Positions 1 through 5,600 of a stretch of 6,976 nucleotides of DNA are shown here, one piece after another. The position numbers were made by a program, and so were the translations under genes. This DNA comes from Paludibacter sp. (GTDB taxonomy: Bacteria > Bacteroidota > Bacteroidia > Bacteroidales > Paludibacteraceae). Below the pieces are notes generated by a model. That model was not told the origin of the DNA. It searched no databases and worked only from the letters and a program-made list of their open reading frames with translations. Every line of letters starts with the position of its first letter. The stretch's first letter is position 1. The DNA lies in contig JAITXR010000090.1 of NCBI GenBank assembly GCA_031284665.1, forward strand, positions 1 through 6,976, in the 5' to 3' direction.

Positions 1-1
1 G

Positions 2-2893
2 TTAATAATATCAAGTTGCTTTACAGCTTGTAAAAATGAAAAGACAAACGGAGAGGCAGTTTTCAATTATTTTGAATACAAAGGAGCAGATGCGACTTTC
101 GGCACTATTGACCCTACAAAGCAATTTCAAAACCCAATTTTAAGCGGATTTTATCCCGACCCAAGCATTTGCCGCAAAGATTCGGATTATTATTTGCTTA
201 CATCAAGTTTTTCGTACTATCCGGGAATTCCCATTTTTCACAGCCGCGATTTGGTAAATTGGGAGCAGATAGGCAACGTGCTTAATCGCCCATCGCAACT
301 CGATGTAAAAAACGGTGTTCGCCTAAGTGGTGGCGTTTATGCGCCTACAATACGCTACAATCCTTACAACGAAACGTTTTATATGATAAATACGCTCGTA
401 GATGTGCTCGGAAATTTTGTGGTAAAAACAAAAAATCCGCTTGAACAAAATTGGAGCGACCCAATCGGACTGCATATCAATGGCATAGACCCCGATTTGT
501 TTTTCGATGATGATGGCAAAGCGTATATCGTTCACAACGATGTGCCTCCCGCTGCACCCGAATGGGAAGGGCATCGAGCAATTTGGCTGCGCGAGTTCGA
601 TGTGGAACACGATTCGATAGTTGGCGAGCCAATTTGTATTGTCGATGGCGGTGTTGATAAAAAGCAGCATCCAATTTGGATTGAGGCGCCGCATATTTAT
701 AAAATCAACGGCTACTACTATTTGATGTGTGCCGAAGGTGGTACGAGCGATTGGCATTCGGAAGTGATTTTTCGCTCTGACAATATAAAAGGTAAATACC
801 TGCCTTGGAAAAATAACCCAATTCTTACGCAACGCGATTTGCCTGCCGATAGAGAAAATCCTGTAACTTGCGCCGGTCACGCCGACTTGCTGCAAACTGC
901 CGAAGGCGACTGGTGGGCGGTTTTTCTGGCTTGTCGTCCTTACGAAGGAAATGTGTTTAATACAGGACGCGAAACTTTTTTGCTGCCTGTAAAGTGGGTT
1001 GATGGTTTTCCTGTGATTTTGGATAAAAACACGGAAATTCCATACATTGTTGATAAAGCGAATTTGCAGCCTAACACTAAACTGTTGAAAGGAAATTACA
1101 CTTATCGAAACGATTTTGACGGCGAAAAACTGCCCGATAACTGGTTATTTATTCGCACGCCTGAAACAGAATTTTGGAAATTGGCGAAAGGGAATTTAAT
1201 CCTCACTTCCACCGAAAATACAATTTACGAAGTTGCAAAACCCGCATTTACAGGCATTCGTCAAGCGCATTTGAACTTTGAGACACATACAGAATTGACT
1301 TATAATCCGACCAATGAAGGCGATATTGCAGGATTGGTTGTTTATCAAAACGAAAATCACAATTTTGTGTTCGGAAAAACCATAGAAGACGGAAAAATAA
1401 AACTCGTAGTAAATCGTGCTGAAACTACTGTGGCGCGAATTGCCGAAACGGAAATTACGAAAGCAGATGCACAAAAACCGATAATATTAAAAATTAGAGG
1501 CAACGGCGGAAAAATTGCTTTCGATTATTCGTTTGCTGACAATATTTCGTGGATAAATATTGCCGAAAATATTGATGCAAAAAATCTTAGTACCGAAGTT
1601 GCAGGAGGCTTTACCGGCGCAGTTATCGGACTTTACAATTACAAAAATCCAATTACAAAAAAAATTGCATTTACACCTTGGAGCAAAGGCGCATTTGAAA
1701 CAAAAAAATACCGCAATCTCTTTGCCGAAGCAGGTTATAAGCAAGCGGAAATCGACAAAAAGTTAAACGATTTGTTCAACGAAGTATTTGTTGATGAAGC
1801 AAGCAAAGTTTATTTTGAAGTTGATGATTCTACGGCATACATTTCGGACGTAAAAAACAACGATGCCCGCACCGAAGGCATGAGTTACGGAATGATGATT
1901 GCCGTTCAGTTCAATCGCCGTGATATTTTTGATAAACTTTGGCGTTGGAGCGTAAAATATATGCAGCATCCCGAAGGCGATTTTAAAGGATATTTTGCGT
2001 GGAGTTGCAAAACCGATGGAACGCGCAATGCGCAAGGTCCTGCTTCGGATGGAGAACTTTACTATATTACATCGCTTATTTTTGCTTCAAATCGTTGGGG
2101 AAACGATGGCGATATTAATTATTTGAAACAAGCACAGCATATTTTAAATTGCTCGTGGGAAAAAGACGGCACAGGCGGCGTTGTTCCGTTTATCGACAAG
2201 GAAACTCATTTAATAAATTTTGTCCCCACAATTCCGGGTAGCACTTACAGCGATTTGTCGTATCACGTTCCGGCTTTTTACGAAGTTTGGGCGCGTTGGG
2301 CTGACGATGGGCGAGCCGATTTTTACCGCGAATGTGCTGCCGCAAGTCGTGAATTTTATCACAAGGCTGTGAGAGAAAAAACAGCGTTGAACGGCGACAC
2401 GCAAAACTTTGATGGAACAGAACTTGCGCCGCGTCCAAACCGTTGGATGCCGAAAGATTTTGTGTTCAAAGAAGCATTCCGTTTCGACTCGTGGCGAGTA
2501 CCAATGAACGTTGCACTCGACTATTCGTGGGCTTGCGCCGACAGGGAATGGCAACAAAATTATGCCGATACTTTTCAGAATTTTCTCTATTTGCAAGGCG
2601 TAAAAACCTTTGTTGACCAATATAATACCGATGGCACAAAACCTCAGTGGATTTTGCCCGCCGGAGGACGAATGGCTTTGCGGCATGGTGTTGGCTTGCA
2701 AGCAACGGCGGCAGCGGTTTCGTTGGCTGCCACACACCCGAAAAGTTACGAATTTATAGACCAATTTTGGAACTTGGAAAACAAAGCATTTGCCGATGGA
2801 TATTACGATGCTTATTACGACAACTTGCTGCGGCTTTTCAGTTTTATGCACCTGAGCGGAAATTATAAAATTATTTTCCCTGAAAACGGATAA
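2..2893 (+). CDS. GH43-GH8 fusion lipoprotein: beta-xylosidase/arabinofuranosidase plus Rex-like exo-oligoxylanase (5' partial)
   Basis: Numbering is from the first complete codon (position 2); 963 residues are visible and the true start is upstream. Residues 1-10 are the end of a lipoprotein signal (lipobox FTAC with C10, or ISSC with C6). Residues about 44-345 are a GH43 five-bladed propeller: YPDPS gives the catalytic base D53, GIDPDLF the pKa-modulating D163, IEAPH the acid E228; GHA (H293) and GRETF (R323) also fit the SXA-type xylosidases. Residues about 368-560 resemble the concanavalin-like C-terminal domain of those enzymes. Residues about 563-957 match Bacillus halodurans Rex (GH8) throughout: RTEGMSYGMM gives the acid E625, PASDGE gives D683, FDSWR gives the base D829. 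Expected activities are release of xylose or arabinose from non-reducing ends and of xylose from reducing ends of xylo-oligosaccharides. The two halves join with almost no linker. A TTG at 194 is a poor start because it removes D53. GH43 subfamily and exact sugar specificity cannot be fixed by eye. Confidence 0.93.
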   Translation, partial: LIISSCFTACKNEKTNGEAVFNYFEYKGADATFGTIDPTKQFQNPILSGFYPDPSICRKDSDYYLLTSSFSYYPGIPIFHSRDLVNWEQIGNVLNRPSQLDVKNGVRLSGGVYAPTIRYNPYNETFYMINTLVDVLGNFVVKTKNPLEQNWSDPIGLHINGIDPDLFFDDDGKAYIVHNDVPPAAPEWEGHRAIWLREFDVEHDSIVGEPICIVDGGVDKKQHPIWIEAPHIYKINGYYYLMCAEGGTSDWHSEVIFRSDNIKGKYLPWKNNPILTQRDLPADRENPVTCAGHADLLQTAEGDWWAVFLACRPYEGNVFNTGRETFLLPVKWVDGFPVILDKNTEIPYIVDKANLQPNTKLLKGNYTYRNDFDGEKLPDNWLFIRTPETEFWKLAKGNLILTSTENTIYEVAKPAFTGIRQAHLNFETHTELTYNPTNEGDIAGLVVYQNENHNFVFGKTIEDGKIKLVVNRAETTVARIAETEITKADAQKPIILKIRGNGGKIAFDYSFADNISWINIAENIDAKNLSTEVAGGFTGAVIGLYNYKNPITKKIAFTPWSKGAFETKKYRNLFAEAGYKQAEIDKKLNDLFNEVFVDEASKVYFEVDDSTAYISDVKNNDARTEGMSYGMMIAVQFNRRDIFDKLWRWSVKYMQHPEGDFKGYFAWSCKTDGTRNAQGPASDGELYYITSLIFASNRWGNDGDINYLKQAQHILNCSWEKDGTGGVVPFIDKETHLINFVPTIPGSTYSDLSYHVPAFYEVWARWADDGRADFYRECAAASREFYHKAVREKTALNGDTQNFDGTELAPRPNRWMPKDFVFKEAFRFDSWRVPMNVALDYSWACADREWQQNYADTFQNFLYLQGVKTFVDQYNTDGTKPQWILPAGGRMALRHGVGLQATAAAVSLAATHPKSYEFIDQFWNLENKAFADGYYDAYYDNLLRLFSFMHLSGNYKIIFPENG
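1657..1664 (+). other. A8 homopolymer at the GH43/GH8 domain junction
   Basis: Eight consecutive A bases lie in the codons for Thr-Lys-Lys-Ile, at the end of the GH43 accessory domain and about 24 bases before the GH8 domain begins; a second run of seven A is at 1702-1708. The frame is open through both runs as written. One added A would bring a stop at about 1695; one lost A would lead to a stop ending at 1766. Such runs are prone to sequencing error or polymerase slippage, so this is where the fusion should be verified. Nothing in the sequence shows that slippage is used. Confidence 0.6.
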
Positions 2894-2944
2894 ATTATTG
2901 ATAAATGTAAAATGTTCCACAAGAAAAGAAAAAGAAATTTTATG

Positions 2945-2970
2945 AACACAAAGACAAGAAGGCACAAAAA
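2945..2970. repeat. CACAAAGA-type short intergenic repeat
   Basis: After AA at 2945-2946, three adjacent 8-base units (CACAAAGA, CAAGAAGG, CACAAAAA) fill 2947-2970. On the minus strand this reads as the Phe/Val/Pro-Ser-Cys-Leu-Cys type peptide often seen in spurious bacterial ORFs. From memory, near-identical stretches recur between genes in many Bacteroidota genomes. It lies 51 bases after the stop of the GH43-GH8 gene. No function is known to me; it may be a dispersed element or a transcript-end feature. Confidence 0.5.
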
Positions 2971-3017
2971 AAACAAAAACTTTGTTACAAAAAAGCAAAT
3001 GATGTAACCCCAATTAA

Positions 3018-3037
3018 AGTAATTGCAACAAATTACT
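3018..3037. repeat. Perfect 7-bp inverted repeat (AGTAATT / AATTACT), 6-base spacer
   Basis: AGTAATT at 3018-3024 is the exact reverse complement of AATTACT at 3031-3037, around the spacer GCAACA. With only one G-C pair per arm it would be a weak RNA hairpin and has no following T run, so a rho-independent terminator is unlikely. Its place about 22 bases upstream of the possible -7 element would suit an operator for a dimeric regulator, but that is inference, and short inverted repeats arise by chance in AT-rich DNA. Confidence 0.4.
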
Positions 3038-3059
3038 ACTGCGTTTATAAATAAATAGT

Positions 3060-3067
3060 TAATTTTG
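3060..3067 (+). promoter_or_regulatory. Possible Bacteroidota -7 promoter element upstream of the GH9 gene
   Basis: TAATTTTG fits the TAnnTTTG -7 consensus of Bacteroidota housekeeping promoters, 34 bases before the ATG at 3102. It would give a leader of roughly 30 bases. No good TTTG or TTG -33 box is found at the usual spacing; the nearest TTG (3023-3025) is too far upstream. The 208-base gap before the GH9 gene makes a separate promoter plausible, but the motif is short and could be chance. Confidence 0.3.
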
Positions 3068-3096
3068 AAACTTTAAAAACAATAACTTAATCAACC

Positions 3097-3107
3097 ATAC
3101 AATGAAA
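3097..3107 (+). promoter_or_regulatory. A-rich translation start context of the GH9 gene
   Basis: The 11 bases ATACAATGAAA around this start are repeated exactly around the start of the GH3 gene (5590-5600). There is no GGAGG-like sequence upstream of either start, which is normal for Bacteroidota. The shared context and the signal peptides that follow directly support both chosen ATG codons. Confidence 0.45.
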
Positions 3108-5576
3108 TATAAATTTTTGAAAAACACTTGTTATATTTTGGTAATTATTTGTTGTTGTGCGATGATTTCGTGCAGCAAAAATGTACAATATTTGCAAAGC
3201 AACAATCTTGTTCTTAACGATTCCGGCTATTTTGAAACTCGCGGACTGAATTATTTTGTGTTTAGCAATATGTACGATGCTGCTTTTGACGACTCAAAAG
3301 TTAGTGCCGTCGAAATAATCCATCATGGCATTCGCACTGCTACCAACGGCGATGTCCGTCTCAATTCTGCTCCCGGACAGTGGGACCCGCTGCCTGTGTT
3401 TGTAGAGCGAAAAATCGACAGTATTAACAATCGCATCGAAATAACGCTGAATTATCCGAAATACGATTTCACTTATCGGCTTGCAGGCGAGGCTCGCGAC
3501 GGCGCGTTCTTTTTGAGCGTTATAACCGACCAACCCATTCCCGCTGCACTCGAAGGCGTGGCTGGTTTGAATATGGAGTTTTTTCCACCGGTGTTTTGGG
3601 AACATTCGTTTGTAATGGACAATAGAGGCGGACTTTTCCCTGTTTCGGCAGCAAACAGTTCAAAAATTATTAATGGTCAAGCAGAGCCTAAATCAATAGC
3701 AGAAGGCAAAAAAATAGAAATCGCACCGGATGAGCCACTGAAACACCTGACCATCACCGCCACAGACGATAATAAACTTCAACTTTTTGACGGGCGCACA
3801 CGTCAGCAGAACGGGAATTTTGTTCTTCGCACTTTACTTCCGGCAGGTAAAACAGGGAAAATTGCCGAATGGCGCATTACCGCCGAAACGCAGGAAAATT
3901 GGCTTCGCACGCCAAATATAGCACACAGTCAAGCCGGTTATTTACCTGAACAGGAAAAAATTGCAGTTATCGAACTCGATAAAAACGACAAGCCGCTATC
4001 TAAAGTTTCGTTGCTGAAAATCAACAATGATGGCAGCGTACAAAAAATTTTGACCGCAAAACCTAAAGTTTGGGGAATTTATACTCGTTACAATTATTTG
4101 CAGTTCGACTTTTCGCAGATAAGCGAAACAGGAATTTACGCCGTTGAATATGCCGGACAGCGCACTGCACCGTTTCCAATAAGTAGCGATGTTTACGAAA
4201 GAGTGTGGTACCCTTCGCTCGATGTGTTTATGGCTGTACAAATGGATCACGTTTTTGTGCGCGATGCTTATCGCGTATGGCACGGCGCATCGCATCTCGA
4301 TGACGCTTTGCAAGCACCCGAAACCAATACTCACTGGGATGGTTGGCGACAAGGAAAGATTAGCGGAAAATATAAGGCATTGCAACACGTCCCCGGACTT
4401 AATGTTGGCGGATGGTTTGATGCAGGCGACTTTGATATTCAAACTCCAAGACAGCAAACAATCGTAGATGACTTTACGCAACTTTGGGAAACTTTTGGCA
4501 CCGACCGCGACGAAAATACAATAAATCAAAAAACTCGCTATGTTGACATTCATGTTCCCGACGGCAAGCCGGATGTTTTGCAGCAGATTGAACATGGAGT
4601 TTTGCAGTTGGCAGGGCAAGTAAATGCCTTTGGACACGCCATTTTGGGAATCAACGAATCGCATTTGTATCAATATCGCCATTTGGGAGATGCACTTACA
4701 AAAACCGACAATGTGGTTTCAAATCCCAAATCAGACCCCGACGACCGCTGGGCATTTACCAATCGCTCGCCAATATTAAACTATGGTTCGACAATTTCGC
4801 TCGCCGCATCGAGTCGCGCTTTGAAAGGCTACAACGATGCTTTGAGCCGCGAAGCACTTTCGCTTGCCGAAATGCTGTGGAAAAGCGAGCATATCGGCAA
4901 ATCGGAAGAAATGCCACAGATGTGGGGGCGCTTCAATCCTGCCGAATATGTGAAAACATTAGAATGTCGTGCCGCTTACGAACTCTGGATTTCGACCGAA
5001 AAAGATGTTTACAAAAATTCGCTCGATACGCTTTTATCCTTTGTTATTAATCAATTCGACAGAAATATTGATTTTCTTGCACGCATTATTCCGCTGATGT
5101 CGCCTGAATTTAAAGAGCAAATAAAACCTCATATTAAACAATATGCCGAAAAACTTGCCGAAATCGACAGCCAAAATCCTTTTGGAGTGGATATTACCGA
5201 AAGAGGCTGGGCGGGCAACCATGCAATTCTCAAACAGGGATTTACAAATTACTTGCTTCGTCAGTCGTTTCCCGAACTTATTGATATTAAATATGTTTAT
5301 CGTCCGTTAAATTATATTTTCGGTTGCCATCCTTATCACAATCTTTCGTTTGTGTCGGGAGTTGGAGCGCAACCTAAAAAAATCGCTTACGGAAACAATC
5401 GCGCCGATTTCACTTTCATTCCGGGTGGAATTGTGCCGGGAGTGCGAATTTTGAAACCCGATTTTCCCGAAAATCGCGATGATTATCCTTTCCATTGGAG
5501 TGAAAATGAATACGTTGTGGATGTGGCAAGCGAATTTATTCTTTTGGTAAATGCTGTAAATTCTTTGAGTAAATAA
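3102..5576 (+). CDS. GH9 family glycoside hydrolase, lipoprotein with extra N-terminal beta-rich region
   Basis: 824 residues. MKYKFLK, a hydrophobic core and a MISC lipobox (C24) mark a lipoprotein; the core is unusually Cys-rich (C10, C17-C19). No acidic surface-export signal follows C24, so a periplasm-facing anchor is possible. Residues about 28-268 form a predicted beta-rich region that I recall from other Bacteroidota GH9 proteins but cannot name. Residues about 269-361 fit the cellulase N-terminal Ig-like domain (AHSQAGYLP at its start; TGIYAVEY near its end). The catalytic (alpha/alpha)6 domain runs from about 365: GGWFDAGD carries D440 and the likely base D443, and SENEYVVD carries the likely acid E803. 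The usual HHR sugar-binding motif near the C-terminus is replaced by YGNNRAD around the expected place. Extra N-terminal sequence makes it longer than ordinary Ig-GH9 enzymes. GH9 membership is firm; endoglucanase activity is not. The neighbours suggest a xylan- or oligosaccharide-related substrate. The GH3 gene starts 18 bases later, so the two are probably co-transcribed. Confidence 0.92.
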   Translation: MKYKFLKNTCYILVIICCCAMISCSKNVQYLQSNNLVLNDSGYFETRGLNYFVFSNMYDAAFDDSKVSAVEIIHHGIRTATNGDVRLNSAPGQWDPLPVFVERKIDSINNRIEITLNYPKYDFTYRLAGEARDGAFFLSVITDQPIPAALEGVAGLNMEFFPPVFWEHSFVMDNRGGLFPVSAANSSKIINGQAEPKSIAEGKKIEIAPDEPLKHLTITATDDNKLQLFDGRTRQQNGNFVLRTLLPAGKTGKIAEWRITAETQENWLRTPNIAHSQAGYLPEQEKIAVIELDKNDKPLSKVSLLKINNDGSVQKILTAKPKVWGIYTRYNYLQFDFSQISETGIYAVEYAGQRTAPFPISSDVYERVWYPSLDVFMAVQMDHVFVRDAYRVWHGASHLDDALQAPETNTHWDGWRQGKISGKYKALQHVPGLNVGGWFDAGDFDIQTPRQQTIVDDFTQLWETFGTDRDENTINQKTRYVDIHVPDGKPDVLQQIEHGVLQLAGQVNAFGHAILGINESHLYQYRHLGDALTKTDNVVSNPKSDPDDRWAFTNRSPILNYGSTISLAASSRALKGYNDALSREALSLAEMLWKSEHIGKSEEMPQMWGRFNPAEYVKTLECRAAYELWISTEKDVYKNSLDTLLSFVINQFDRNIDFLARIIPLMSPEFKEQIKPHIKQYAEKLAEIDSQNPFGVDITERGWAGNHAILKQGFTNYLLRQSFPELIDIKYVYRPLNYIFGCHPYHNLSFVSGVGAQPKKIAYGNNRADFTFIPGGIVPGVRILKPDFPENRDDYPFHWSENEYVVDVASEFILLVNAVNSLSK

Positions 5577-5589
5577 ATTTTAAATTAAA

Positions 5590-5600
5590 ATACAATGAAA
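5590..5600 (+). promoter_or_regulatory. A-rich translation start context of the GH3 gene
   Basis: ATACAATGAAA here is identical to the context of the GH9 start at 3097-3107. It sits in the 18-base gap after the GH9 stop, which is too short for a separate promoter of usual form, so the GH3 gene probably depends on the GH9 transcript. Confidence 0.45.

Noticed and set aside
36..38. ATG near the left edge as start of the first gene
   Set aside because: It is out of frame with the GH43 coding frame, and the in-frame lipobox lies upstream of it.
323..895. Minus-strand open frame of 190 codons
   Set aside because: It is antisense to the GH43 propeller with all its catalytic motifs; composition fits a shadow.
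1560..1766. Plus-strand frame that could be a -1 slippage product at the A8 run
   Set aside because: It overlaps the junction in another frame and is Lys-rich low-complexity sequence; there is no slippery-site stem-loop or conserved domain. Kept only as a caveat on the fusion.
2981..2993. TTTGT-T-ACAAA palindrome as a terminator
   Set aside because: The stem is only five A/T-rich pairs with a one-base loop and no T tract follows.
2210..3013. Minus-strand open frame of 267 codons
   Set aside because: It lies opposite the GH8 coding region and the CACAAAGA repeat. Its translation shows no family features, and the opposite strand has a full set of GH8 motifs.
3996..4682. Minus-strand open frame of 228 codons
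   Set aside because: It is antisense to the Ig-like and catalytic parts of the GH9 gene. No recognisable domain or start signal; a coding shadow.
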